Shown: piece by piece, positions 25,222 through 40,200 of the stretch
How the letters are laid out: each line of letters begins with the position of its first letter
Numbering within the stretch: the stretch's first letter is position 1
Source: Mya arenaria
Lineage: Eukaryota > Mollusca > Bivalvia > Myida > Myidae
NCBI RefSeq assembly: GCF_026914265.1
Contig: NC_069132.1
Span: forward strand, 34,652,932 to 34,716,931
Length of the DNA stretch: 64,000 nt
Reading direction: 5' to 3'
The notes under the pieces: generated by a model
Told to the model about the DNA's origin: nothing
The model's database searches: none
Seen by the model: only the letters and a program-made list of their open reading frames with translations
Translations under genes and position numbers: made by a program

Positions 25222-25506
25222 TCGTGGCCACACGTTTCTAAGTTGTGACCACGATTTAATAAGTTGTGGACATAAGTTACTCAGTTGTGGCCACAAGTTA
25301 CTCAGTTGTGGCCACACGTTTCTAAGTTGTGGCGACGATTTAATAAGTTGTGGCCACAAGTTACTCAGTTGTGGCCACACGTTTCTAAGTTGTGGCGACG
25401 ATTTAATAAGTTGTGGCCACAAGTTACTCAGTTGTGGCCACACGTTTCTAAGTTGTGGCGACGATTTAATAAGTTTTGGCCTCAAGTTACTAAGTTGTGG
25501 CCATAA
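25222..25506. repeat. 21-bp-type satellite in opposite orientation, 63-bp higher-order period
   Basis: The unit gttgtggccacaagttactc plus variants is the reverse complement of the array at 23589-24655. Three variants (ttactcag, tttctaag, tttaataag) alternate in order, giving a higher-order repeat of about 62-63 bp in three to four copies. Confidence 0.93.
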
Positions 25507-25839
25507 TATAAACAAAGTGTTGCGAATGTCACCTCCGTGCCACTGTTTTTTGAGTACACCAGAGCCCGTTTCAATCTTAATTCAATAAACTTCATGAATG
25601 TCATATTCTTTAGTTTCTTAAATTTGTTTTTTATTTTAGATACTAGTACTTGCTTATCCTCAATCCACTAAAATATTTTTTTTATGTAGGAAAATAAGTA
25701 ACTTTGACACTTAAATAATTATAATTTACGAACAAAATCGATAGATCGTGGTAGTTAATAAGTAATGGCTTATTTAATTGTCATATGGATGTACAACACG
25801 TTTCAAGTTTCAAGTGAAAAACTTACATCAAAGACACCC

Positions 25840-26215
25840 TTGTTGACTTTCGAATCTGTTCTGCTCGGGAAGTTAAATAGAACACTTGTGCTCTGCAGTA
25901 TTTCTAACAAGATTTGAGGCAACTGGTTTAGCTGTTACGTACTTGGTTGTATCTTAGATATATGAGCATACCAACTATTTCAGGTTTAAAAATTAACAAC
26001 GATGCCGTTAACCCCGTTATTAACGTCATCATTGTTTACTTTCATATCTGTTCTGCTCAGGAAGTTTAATAGAAACAGGAGTTTTTCTACGAAGATCTGT
26101 TGCAACTGTTTCATGTGAACTGATAGCATTTAAATATATGATCATATCATCAACTATTTCACGTTAAATATAAACAACTTAACTTTGTCGCTAATCACGT
26201 CGTTAACTTTAACAA
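25840..26215. repeat. Two tandem copies of a dispersed repeat of about 185 bp
   Basis: Copies at about 25840-26010 and 26018-26215 share 'gaatctgttctgctcgggaa', 'gcaactg', 'tatgagcatacca/tatgatcatatcatcaactatttcac' and terminal 'cgttaac' strings. A third copy lies at about 4005-4195. They lack obvious coding capacity or clean inverted ends. Confidence 0.65.
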
Positions 26216-26359
26216 AGTTCTGAACGAGCGGCCAATTGTGGTATACACCCATGACACTGCATGTGATTCTTTTGCGATACATTTCGATTCGAATCATATT
26301 AACTACCAAATCTCAAATTCAAGTTTGAAGTTTTTATTATATGGCAAAAAGTACATGTT

Positions 26360-29300
26360 TTATCCAACTATTTCCACCGGTACATTCACCCCGAACTGTC
26401 CAATGGGTAATTTTAAGGTCTGGTAACTGCTAATAGCCAGCGGCTGGCTAGGCATGTCCACAGGAACGCCAGGTCTCAAAGGAATTATCTCCCTTGTTAG
26501 CGATGTGTGGAGATAGAGTTGTCGCCCATGAGATGTTCGGACAACCTTGGTGATTCTGTCATCACAGGAAATGTCCAAACTGTTTCCAAGGTAATCGAGT
26601 CCCACGATGCTGAGAAAGATAAGAAATTTAGTAGTTATAGACGGCAAACAACTACTAAATTTAGGCTTTCTCAACGGCCTATCAAGTGTAGTTCAGTCTC
26701 ATTTGTAGAGGTATAAGGTATTAACAAAATCGCAAACAATATCATTTAACCAAATAATAAAAAAGAAGTAACGATTGAGCTTTTAAGATAAAAGGCTCAA
26801 ATTTTCAAGTTGTTCTCGACTACCATGTTATATTATAAGAGCAAAGAGACTATAACTTTACTAACAGACGAGCTTTTATGGAATAGTGTTACCTTGGAAA
26901 TAGTCTGTGTTTGTCAGCACAACATTCGATCTTGAATGTCCAATGTCCAATGTCGTATGTTTAGCTAACTTCACACAGATAATCTATTTGACATTGGACA
27001 TTGGTATTTCAAAAATGAATGTCGTGCTAGCACGACATTGGACATTGGACATTCGAAATCGAATGTTGTGCTGGCACGGCATTGGACATTGGACATTCAA
27101 AAATGAATGTCGTGCTGGCACGACATTGGACATTGGGATTTCAAAAATGAATGTCGTGCTGGCACGACATTGGACATTGGACATTCAAAAATGAATGTCG
27201 TGCTGGCACGACATTGGACATTGGGATTTCAAAAATGAATGTCGTGCTGGCACGACATTGGACATTGGACTTTCAAAATCGAATGTTGTGCTGGCACGAC
27301 ATTGGACATTGGACATTCAAAATCGTGCTGGCACGACATTCGTTTTTAAATGTCCAATGTCCAATGTCGTGCCAGCACAACATTCGATTTTGAATGTCCA
27401 ATGTCCAATGTCGTGCTAGCACGACATTCATTTTTGAAATCCCAATGTCCAATGTCGTGCCAGCACAACATTCGATCTTGAATGTCCAATGTCCAATGTC
27501 GTATGTTTAGCTAACTTCACACAGCTAAATATAACAGTTCTTCCGTCGTCATTCCCCCATTGACTATGACATTTTATTTTTACAAATAAGGCTCGATGTT
27601 TCTAGGGGCATCCCGCAGCATGCTCCCCAAGATTTGTTTTATTTCAAGAAACCGAGTTTTCAAATATATTTCACAATGGAAAGTCCATTACTTTATAAAA
27701 GTATTTGCAGGCCTAAACTAGTGGTATTTTTATATAAAAGTGAATAGTGAATTACATTTAAACACTGTAAGTCCGACAAAGTCGGGACCCAGATAAACAC
27801 TTGGGAAAACGATATTTCGGATTAACAATTATTAATTTTATTAGAAAATGACGGCGTACGTAAATTATTAGTGACGTGAAATATTTAGAAATAAAATCTA
27901 GACTGAAAATATTTTTTTGATAGGGATACTTTCGGATAAACGGTGTTTAAATGCAGTTTAAAGTTTTAACTAATGAACTTTGAATTCTTTGAACTACGGC
28001 ATGTATAAATAGCTGATATATTAAGGCTGGTTAAGGAGATTCCTTGACATTGGCTAGTATGTATGTGTTAACCATTTAAATAAGAAATCTGAGGGTACAT
28101 TCTTCACATATAAATATGATGCTGCTTTTATGTGAACAATAACAACACAAGACCAACCTTTTAACCGCGTTAATTAATTAACGGGACCTTTAATATTCTC
28201 CCAGGTTTATTCTACCTGATGCCTGTTGAGCCAGGAACAGGGCGGCAGTGTAGGGCGAGGCGGTCGGCGTATGGACGGACGCCCCCGTATCCGTGGATGA
28301 TGGACTGCAGGTAGCCGCCCTGGCCCGTGATAAAGTTGGTTACACCACCGCCGTCCGCATCCTCAGTCCAGATCTTAGTAAAATAAATGTATTTTTTGTT
28401 TTTGTAGTTGTTATGGTGCTATTTTTTTTTATTTTCAAAAAAACTCTGTAGATATGCTATCGATCTACGCTAGATGATAAACATATTTGGTAAAAACATA
28501 TAGGCTATCGATCGACGCTAGATAATATAACATATTGATCGAAGCTAGTTAAATAGGCTATCAATCGACGCTAGATAATATAACCTATTGATCGACGCTA
28601 GATTATATAACCTATCGATCGAAGCTAGATAAAATAGGCTATCGATCGACGCTAGATAATATAACCTATCGATCAACGCTAGATAATTTATGTCATCGAT
28701 CTAAGTTAGATGATATAATATATCGATCGACTCTAGATAATATGGTCTATCGATCTAAGCTAGATAAAATAGGCTATCGATCGACGCTAGATAATATAAC
28801 CTATCGATCAACGCTAGATAATTTATGTCATCGATCTAAGCTAGATGATATAATATATCGATCGACTCTAGATAATATGGTATATCGATCTAAGCTAGAT
28901 AATATAGGCTATCGATCGACGCTAGATAATATAACCTATCGATCAACGCTAGATAATATATGCCATCGATCTAAGCTAGATGATATAATCTATCGATCGA
29001 CGCTAGATAATATGGTCTATCGATCTAAGCTAGATTATAAGTATCTTCCATGGCCGAGAGTGTAAGATAGGTCCATTCCGACCCGAGCATAGGGTGTTTT
29101 GTGGAAACGAGGTTTACACGAGCGGCTATGGTAGATGCTTTTTCTCCCACCTCAGTTAAACAAAATTAAGTAAAAATGTATTTTTTTTGCTGGAACTCTT
29201 TTGTGCTTAGTGAAACTAATTGCGTATGGATATGCGATAATTCGTGGTTGTCATGGATATGAGCGCAGTGATTCAGAGTATGTAAATTGTCTGATCGGTC

Positions 29301-31219
29301 TTAAAATAGTTCTAAGAAGAGTGAAGCATTATTTCTTGAAAGGTGCGTGAAACTGTTTTCTGGTGACATTTGAAGCGTGAAATAATTAACTAGCGTTCTA
29401 AATATTGCCACAAGACAAGGTTTCCATGATGCGCTTCAAACAGACGCTACAGACGACAGTCTTCAACAAGGGAGGTAATAACAATGTGGTGACCATTAAA
29501 AGAAGTTCCATACGGGCATTTTATCTTCGCCCGTGGGCAAAATAAGAATTACTAGCATGGTTAAATTAATGGATATATTTATCTGAGGTGGGAGAAAATT
29601 TACGTCATCAATCTACACTTGATTATAAACATATTTAATTAAAATATAGGCTAGTGATCTACACTTGATTATAAACATATTTTGTTAAAATATAGGCTAG
29701 TGATCTACACTTGATTATAAACATATTTTGTTAAAATATAGGCTAGTGATCTACGCTAAATCATATTTCGTCAAAATGTAGAAAGGTTACCGATCTATGT
29801 TAGATGATAAGCATATTTTGTTAACATGCAGACATGCCAGCGATAAACGCTAGATGTTGAACATGTTAAAATGTCAGCATCCGAAAAAACCTGATACACT
29901 ACTGCGTTATGATTCGATGTGTACCTCGGGCGATTTGGCTACGAAAATCTTGTAGTCATAAATAAATGAGGCAGTTTCATTGGTTCCGCAAGGAAATCTC
30001 CCCCGGAAAACTAGCCAATGACTCTCACATATGCACAGACACTCATACTAATGTTTGTCCGAAAAAAAAATGCTCAAATTGAACTCGATCCGCCTAATGG
30101 CGTGAGACCACAGTTATTTTTACTATATGTTTCATATAGACAATAACCTGGCTTTTCACTTTTAAACAGTTCCAATTGAAAAACAAGTAACTAGCTGCTG
30201 TAGAACAATCCAAGACACAAAATTTAATCACAAGAAAACATAGGGTTGACCAATGCGTTGTCTCACAAAATTAGTAGTAATACATGACCCTGAGGTCAAT
30301 ACGGAATAAGGCTACACACAACCAATTTACATAGTTCCACAGGCAATGATTTTTCCAATTTTTACTCTGAAAACTATCAGTTTTTGCAATACAGTGTCAA
30401 ATTATGTTAAACTATATGTAAAAAGGCCACCAGTTTCTTGCCTTTCATTCAACTTTAATAAAATATTGATACTTGAACACACGCACTCTTTTTTCTGTAT
30501 TAACATCCGGGTCAACTGGGGGGGGGGGCAGATAAATGTTGTGGTCTTGAGCCTAATCACTAAACATTTTAAACTAGTCAATTCAATTAGACGAATCGTC
30601 TGCGGAGACAACTGACAGTAGAGGGTCTAATATTGAAGAATATCTTATTGTAACATGCGATTTTATTGAAAGAAGAGTAGTCACCCCTGCCTTATACATC
30701 TATATGTATATCAACAAGATGATGTCAAATTTCCAACGGTATGGATAAAGTTTACCAGAAATAAGTACCATGATTGCCGACAATGTTTTTTAAATAAAGT
30801 GTTAATATGCCATCGATTTACACGAGATGTTCCACACGTTTTGTTAAAATGTAGATAGGATGGCGATGCACGTTAGATTTTTAACACATTTTTACAATAT
30901 GATACAGCGTTATCATCTAGGCGATATGCGTTACTTGTATTACAAAAGATTGTCACTGCTTATTGAAATCGTATAATAATTTTCATTAACATACTAATCA
31001 TACATTGAAAGCTCCATATTTGTTCAGCAGCTGCCGGAAGAAGAGTCCCTCCGCTCTGTCAGTCTGATTTAGCTCAAGCCAACCAATGGCGAACATACCC
31101 CACGTCATGGCAGGCCCCGCCCCTGTCGTCTGTAAGGTCAAAAAATAAACTATTAATTAGGTTACAAAAAGAGATATGATATGGTAGTCACAACTAAAAT
31201 GCCCGCCAAAGGCAAACAA

Positions 31220-31250
<31 letters not shown>

Positions 31251-34200
31251 ACTTCATGACAGGCCCTACCGTTTTGCCTGTGTGGGTTAACATGTAAGAT
31301 TTTATGAGGTGGTTACAACAATAGATATGTCACAAGGTACATGGACATACACATTTGGCTGACTTGCCCGTGTTACATGGACATACACATTTGGCTGACT
31401 TGCCCGTGTTACATGGACATACACCTTTGGCTGACTTGCCCGTGTTACATGGACATACACCTTTGGCTGACTTGCCCAAGTTTCATGGACCTTTGTTACG
31501 AGGACATACACCTTTGGCTGACTTGTCCGTGTTACAAGAAGATACCTTTGGCTTTTGATTTGTATGTCCATTCTACAAGGACATTCACCATTTGCTACCT
31601 ACACCGTTGACGTACTTGCCGATGCTTCTTTGACATACAGCTTTGACTTACTTGCCCATGCTTCTAAGACATACAGCTTTGGTTTACTTCACTGTCGACT
31701 TACTTGTCAATGCTTCTAGGAAATACAGCTTTGGCTAACTTGCCCATGCTTCTAAGACATACATCTTTGGTTTACTTCACCGTTGACTTACTTGTCCATG
31801 CTTCTAGGACATACAGCTTTGGCTTACTACACCGTTGACGTACTTGTTGATGCTTCTAGGACACACAGCTTTGGCCTACTACACCGTTGACTTACTTTCC
31901 CATTCTTCTAGGACATACAGCTGTGGCTTACTTCACCGTTGACTTACTTTCCTATGCTTCTAGGACATACAGCTGTGACTTACCTCACCGTTGACTTACA
32001 TTCCCATTCTTCTAGGACATAGAGCTTTGGTTTACTTCACCGTTGACTTACATTCCCATGCTTCTAGGACATACAGCTTTGGTTTACTTCACCGTTGACT
32101 TACTTTCCCATGCTTCTAGGACATACAGCTGTGGCTTACTTCACCGTTGACTTACTTTCCCATGCTTCTAGGACATACAGCTGTGGCTTACTTCACCGTT
32201 GACTTACTTTCCCATGCTTCTAGGACATACAGCTGTGGCTTACTACACCGTTGACTTACTTTCCCATTCTTCTAGGACATACAGCTGTGGCTTACTACAC
32301 CGTTGACATACTTTCCCATTCTTCTAGGACATACAGCTGTGGCTTACTTCACCGTTGACTTACTTTCCCATGCTTCTAGGACATACAGCTGTGGCTTACT
32401 ACACCGTTGACTTACTTTCCCATTCTTCTAGGACATACAGCTGTGGCTTACTTCACCGTTGACTTACTTTCCTATGCTTCTAGGACATACAGCTGTGGCT
32501 TACTACACCGTTGACTTACTTTCCCATTCTTCTATGACATACAGCTGTGGCTTACTACACCGTTGACTTACTTTCCCATTCTTCTAGGACATACAGCTGT
32601 GGCTTACTTCACCGTTGACTTACTTTCCCATGCTTCTAGGACATACATATGTGGCTTACTACACCGTTGACTTACTTTCCCATTCTTCTAGGACATACAG
32701 CTGTGGCTTACTTCACCGTTGACTTACTTTCCCATTCTTCTAGGACATACAGCTTTTGTTTACTTCACCGTTGACTTACTTTCCCATGCTTCTAGGACAT
32801 ACAGCTGTGGCTTACTTCACCGTTGACTTACTTTCCCATGCTTCTAGGACATACAGCTGTGGCTTACTACACCGTTGACTTACTTTCCCATGCTTCTAGG
32901 ACATACAGCTGTGGCTTACTACACCGTTGACTTACTTTCCCATTCTTCTAGGACATACAGCTGTGGCTTACTACACCGTTGACTTACTTTCCCATTCTTC
33001 TAGGACATACAGCTTTGGTGTACTTCACCGTTGACTTACTTTCCCATGCTTCTAGGACATACAGCTGTGGCTTACTTCACCGTTGACTTACTTTCCCATG
33101 CTTCTAGGACATACAGCTGTGGCTTACTTCACCGTTGACTTAATTTCCCATGCTTCTAGGACATACAGCTGTGGCTTACTTCACCGTTGACTTACTTTCC
33201 CATGCTTCTAGGACATACAGCTGTGGCTTACTACACCGTTGACTTACTTTCCCATTCTTCTAGGACATACAGCTTTGGTGTACTTCACCGTTGACTTACT
33301 TTCCCATGCTTCTAGGACATACAGCTGTGGCTTACTTCACCGTTGACTTACTTTCCCATTCTTCTAGGACATACAGCTTTGGTTTACTTCACCATTGACT
33401 TAATTTCCCATGCTTCTAGGACATACAGCTGTGGCTTACTTCACCGTTGACTTACTTTCCCATGCTTCTAGGACATACAGCTGTGGCTTACTTCACCGTT
33501 GACTTACTTTCCCATGCTTCTAGGACATACAGCTGTGGCTTACTTCACCGTTGACTTACTTTCCCATGCTTCTAGGACATACAGCTGTGGCTTACTACAC
33601 CGTTGACTTACAAGGGTATACAGCTTTGGCTTACGTGTCGATGCTACAAGGACATACAACTTTGGATTACATGATTATGGATTTATTAACTGAAGGAGGC
33701 GAACAATCTTTTATGGTGAATATACACAATTTCACCCTCGAAATTACATATGGATAAATAATTCCCCGTGTTCATTTTGCAACACAATCACGAGTCTTTT
33801 ACACATTAGTATGATTAATATTGCTGGCTATTAAACAAAAAAGCGTTTAAGTGTCAAATATATATACGCATGTTTGTAGTCAAAACAAAATTACACAGTA
33901 AAACTGCGATCGCTCGAGGTCGCCGGGGACCGAGCCTAAACCTCGAGGGAACCGATGTTTCGAACGATCCGATTTTCAATTCTCCAATCTGTTATGAAAA
34001 ATATTTCAGTGTATTTTAAGTATGAAGTAGTCTGTTTACTTAGACACAGAATATGTGTTGCGTTGTGAAAATCGCTCATATGTTCAAAGGCTGTCGTTTA
34101 CTATATGTTTACTAAATATAAAATGTAAAAGAAATATCAATAAATCAATAAATAGATATTTTTTACAAAATGGCCATATTGCAAAGCAAAGTGACAAAAA

Positions 34201-37200
34201 GGAATTCTTTTCAGAGATTCCTATGTTGGATTGATTTGGTAGTGTTTATTCATATTTTTATTACTCATGTACATTTATCACAACTAACTTCTAATAGTAT
34301 CTTCTAAAATGCCCATATCAACTTATATCGATCATGCGTTAACAGTGTAAAACGGGTTTTCATACCTTATCAATTGCCTTTCAACTGCCATTGCACTTCT
34401 TGCAACTTGCGAAAATTTAAATACCTAGCAATAGTTTGGTTTTTTTGGAACACGCGTTCGGGAAAAAGTGTGAAATTATGACCTCGAGAGAGCCATAAGG
34501 TTTTTTGCATAATTTGTGTACTTGGGACCGAGAATATTGCTCGACTCCTCGACATAATTAGGTTTCGATGCAGTGTAGGTATATCTTATATGAAAATAGA
34601 AGGAAAAAAGTTTGGGACCAAGCTCCGATCTCGAGGGAACGCCGGTTCTCGAACGACCGCTTGTTCGAACGAACGCAACTTTACTGTATACCGGCAATTC
34701 GAATACGAGTAACACTGCGTCAAGCAGCGTCGCAAAAAAACAAGCAAAGATGTGATTTTATCAAATAACAGTGTAAAGGTTAAATGATATGTAAATGATC
34801 TTATTACGTATAAAGATAGTTATGTAGGATATCGTTATCTTTGAAAATAATACTTCACATATGAATGCTACCCCGTTCACAAGTTCTCACATTTTCGTAT
34901 ATTTCCAGATCGTTTCGTCTGACGTCAGACGTCATGGCTAGCTGCAGTGGAAACCCGAGGAGGATGCCGTCACCTTGCTTAACCGACACATCTGTAGGTA
35001 CAAGGTAGCAGTAATGTTAGACGAACTTAAATACAAGTCACAGACTTCCATGATGAGTGATGACACGTGTGTTAGAAAAACACCTAGGTATGTTGCTGTG
35101 TTAGAACTTGTGTCTCCTTCATTTTTTTTTACTTTTTGATATATATGCGTTATATAAAGAAATATGATTTATTGAAACAAAAATATGTTCAAATAACTAA
35201 TGCAACATAATTTAAGAAAAATATAATATCAATTAATACACATTTCCACATTTTTAATATAAACTGATTTTTATTTACAAGAAGATTAATAAACATTTCT
35301 TTTCTCAATCTTATCGTCGATATTTGCTAAAATACGAAAACTTGTCGCCGGACTATCTCACATCAAAATGAACATTCCGTTCATTTTGATGTGATAGTCC
35401 GGCGACAAGTTTTCGTGAATAAAGAAAAACTGCGATCGTTCGAGGCCCATCTATTTCCATATAAAACATACTAACGATGGATCGAAACCTATTAAGTCGA
35501 GGACTCGTTACCAATAGCAAGGTCTCTAAAGATTGCGTGCTAGAACGATCGTAATTTTACTGTTATATACGTTATTTTACATTTGATGTGTTATATTAAT
35601 CAAAATGGAATTGATTCTATTTAATTGAATTGAATTGCGAAACGTGGCAAGCAACTCACTGACTTATAGTCAAACGCACAATAAACTCTGATATCAAGTC
35701 CTACTTTTATAAGTTATTAAAGTATACATATATACTAAAATTAAACAATACAAACATAAAAGAACAAAAAAAATACTTTTAGTGTAACCGTCATATTCCG
35801 GATGGTAGTTTTTGTCAGCGTCAAAAGGAATGTACATTTTTCCCGCCACTTGTTCAAATTCAGGTGGAGCGAGACAGTGGATGACGTCACACAGGAAGTG
35901 AGGTAAAAGAAGCGCCATCTTGGCCACGTAGTTTGTGTACACAGAGTTGTTCACTGGGTAGTGCCACTCGTCTGGTGGCATCACGTCTGGGGAATAAAAA
36001 CTACATGTATATAAATAGTTAAGTACGTAAAACATCGCAAGACATTTGAAATTTGATTTGAGTTCACATACTTTTAAAAGTTGTAACCATTTGGTTTGGT
36101 CTTTAGTTTAGAAACATAGGGGAATCTTAAATGGTTTAAAAAGTGTTCCAAAGCATTTTTTCAGTAGTGCTTGAATCCTCAATTTTATTCATAATTTAAA
36201 AGATATTGACCATTGACTGCAAAGGTTTGCATGTTTTCAAATTTTCTGAAATAGGCTGACTTATGTTGTTTTTCTCATTGTTTATATGTACTACACGTGT
36301 GTAAAAACAATAACAATTCGAAAAATACACAGACCACTTCACCGTGCGCATTTGTGAAATATAAATCAGATCTCACTATGTATCTCGTACATTCCTGCAG
36401 ATCTATTCAGTACTGATCTAGACTTCCAGAACTCTGCAATGGCGAATACAGTTTCGCGGAAGTGCACATCGTGAAGGAGCGGTGAATCTCCCGCCATCAT
36501 GACATACTGCCGTAACGCCAACGCCACGTCACCAGTCACGTGATGCTCGTAGTCCTGTGCAGGCGGCCACGGTGTCACGTCAAGTCCTGACAAATAGTAT
36601 AAATAAACATGTATTTGTTTTAATGTAGTATGTGTAAATTAAACAGGTTAGAATGTTCACCAAGCTTACGTATCATATTTTATTTAATTATTAATGCATT
36701 ATTAAAATTATAGTCATACGTATCGCAAAAAAGCACTTGTCCGTTATCCACTTTTGTTATACGGCTGCATTCCATGCCGTAGACGTCACGTCATAACAAG
36801 TGTCATTGCACGGGGTAAAAATGATAATATAAGACAAGGTAGCGCATCATTTAAGGGGTATTTATTCTTAAATCATGTCCACTTAAGTTAGTTACCCTTG
36901 TAACGAATTTTATAAAAGGATAATTACAACTGCCTTTTGATTCGGTGGGTCGTATTTGACTCGTACGTGGAGTATTTGCGGAAATTTACTCCATTCGAAT
37001 TCAACGCGCTGTATCGAAACGAGGTACTTATGACCATACTTTATATTACAAGTCGCTTCTTTGGATAAATTCGTTTTTAATACATTTTTAACAATTTGTT
37101 GTTGTTTTTTGTTTGTACGGGCATTTCAAAAAATATATTAAGGAGTTCAGTTCATGTTTGCAAATGTTCTGACTTTGTATGAAGGAAGAACATGGGGTGT

Positions 37201-40200
37201 ACCAGTAAACGCGCTCTCCCATGCGTACTGAGCGCCAGAATGTCCGGTCCGGCGCGCGAACTCGCGCGAGGCGTTAAGAGTCCGGAAGCGCGTGTTTAAA
37301 AGGACAGGCGCTAGGTCCCCGTGCAGCACGAGCACAGGCGGGTACATCCACGTGTCCTGGTCCCAAAACACATGACCATTGTAACCCTGGAATTTAAGGT
37401 TTTGATGTTTTATCTAAATCATTTAAATGCTTATGTAAAGCCTAAAATAAAAACAACAGAACATGTTTTATTTGCGCAGTTCTTTGTTTTATTTTACACA
37501 AAACAAGAATCAAGTCTTCTGACAGAAATACCGTTTCTTATGTTGTTATTAAGTTATGAACCCACCAATAAATGAAACAAATTTCTTAAACATATAATTA
37601 ATTATGACCTTAAAGCTGCACTCTCGCAGATTGACATTTTTTTACATTTAGTTAGTTTCTGTCTCAGAATCAGCTGATTTCGGTATCCATGCCTCCAACT
37701 CGGTCATGAAAGATAACTCACAATAGAACAAATCTCAGAAAAAAACTGCCTACAAACTTATTTTTCTTAAAGCGGTACTAACGCTTTTAGCCATAAAATA
37801 GCAATTTTCGAGCGTAAATATGAATAAATGTGATCTGTTCTTTTGTCAACAGTCTTGTATCGCTGGTTTCCAGACGTAAAATTTGGCTCATTCCAAGACA
37901 AACAATAAAGTTATCAAAACGGTCAATCTTTAAGAGTGCAGCTTTAAAAAGACCATATCAGTATACATATACCGCATATCTCATACATTATGCGCGAGGT
38001 CAGCGGGCGACAGTCCCACGAAAGGCCAGACAGTATCTTCCTCGAGCGGCATAGCGGAAGTGATGTAATACAGAGCGCTGTAGACGGAAGACGCCAATGT
38101 GACGTTACCGATGACGTCAATGCGACCGGTGTCCCACACCTCGTGCCATTTGGTCACGTGGGATGAGCGGAGTGTGCCTTCTAGGTAGAGTGACCTCCCT
38201 GGAAAAGATTTACAAACGTTAAAGTGACACTCGTACTTAAAATCAATACAGAATACAAACATAAATTATGAGTGATAAACGTCTTACTAAATAATGCATT
38301 GATGGAAAGTATTAATTACTGATATCAAGATTGAAACCGTGTATTTCAAAGCTGAAAACGCATAAATATTAAATGACTGGTGAGTCCTAAAACATTCACA
38401 GTGATCAAATATCGTCTCATATTTAAGGTTAGAAAAGTCGTGTTTTCTGCGCTTTTTTTCAAATTAAACACAGGTTCCTTCATAAGAACCATTCTTTTTT
38501 ATATTTGTTCATCCCTTTTGGTAATTTAAAAACTAAAGCAATTGTATAAATTGTGGTATATTTGGGAGTAAGGGTGCACCTTTAAGAATACCGATAATGG
38601 CTGCTGTGTTACTCTACCCTTGAACGTGCCTCAAAACTTGAGTGGGCACCGAATTAACAGTGAGCACCTGTTGATTAAGATTCAATTCACATACCCGACA
38701 AAACAAGTTGAAATGTAAACGGTTTAAGCAGTGTGAATGGGATACAATGTTTTTCAAGATCAAGACATTTTAGCAAGACAAGTTGTTGTTTATATACTAT
38801 GACAAATTAACTTGCTTAATCACAGAACAATTGATTTCAGTGGTAGCAATGTATATAGGCCTTATCATATATGTGCGAGTCGTTTCGTGTACTAAGTTTC
38901 ATGTGAATAAAATTCTCACACCACACGGTCTTTAGTTTAGGCCAGGATCACAGTTCCTTGGTATTTGGACAGCATTTTTGGCCAGTCAAGCTACCTGATT
39001 CGAGCGATTTGGTCCCTAGGGTGATATCTTGGACTGAGAATCATAAAAAATGTGTATTAGTACTCTATGATACACATAATAAACAAATAATCCACTTATG
39101 GCCGTTTATTTTTACATATTAAATATTTTAAAAGTTTATTTTTTAAAATATTTATTATGAAATTTTAAAATATTTAATAAATAAAAATAAACGACCAAAA
39201 TATTTTAAAAGTTCATACAATCTTTAAAGATTGTATGAAATTTTAAAATATTTAATATATAAAAATAAACGACCAAAAGTGGATTATTTGTTTATTATGT
39301 GTACGTGTATTTTCATTGAAAAACATATGAGCTAATAACTGCTACTTACAAACGCTTTTGGCCGTGGTTCTTCGTGACCAACAGTCAAAACTCGCTATGT
39401 CGAAGGCGTTGGGACCTCGGTGAAGACTTCGAGATAACGAACATTCGATATAACCGACATACCACGCACGTCTTTCTAAACCCCAAATATTGGGAAGAAA
39501 CGTTCGACATAACCGGAATATCGAGATAACAGAGTTTGACATACCAAATTTCGACTGTATAATATAGCTTACCTTTTGTGAAGGCGAACGCGGCGTCTGC
39601 TTGGTTCGGACTGACAGACATCAGGAACACAAGCGTCTCCGTGCCCGAGTGACCACTTTCGACGGTGACGTCAAGGGGAACGGTTTTGTAGTACACGTGC
39701 ACTGGGGTAAGCCCAGATTCGGGAGTCTCTGCCTCGAGTATGGTTCCGTACTTGTAGCTGAATGGAAGACATAATTGGGTACGGAAATTAAACGTACGCG
39801 TGTAAACTATATCGCTGTGTATTGTAAAATCAGTGATGTCGAGGAACGAGTGAATTCATTATCAGAATCTAATAATAAAAGTAATAGTAAGATGACATGA
39901 AGTAAATTCTTAATGATTAAGAAGGGGCGGAGTGAGCTTAGAATTCAACCATATTGGTTGGCATATTGCCAACGACGCAGGAACGTGTATTGAATGAGTG
40001 GCATTTGGCGGACTTTTAAACACGTCCATAAGTTGATATTCTTAATGATTAAGCCTAGCACTAAATGATTGCTTATCTGCAATATCATTGGCTGAAAATA
40101 ACGTTTGTATTCTAAGTATATTGAATCGGGTATCATTTTAATTAATTACCTCACAATACAAAATATCATGGTTGTCCGGTTAGCGCACTCGCTTCTCACC

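Noticed and set aside
31600-33650. CRISPR-like or regulatory array of repeats and spacers
   Set aside because: Units are contiguous 52-bp repeats without unique spacers, in a eukaryotic intron.
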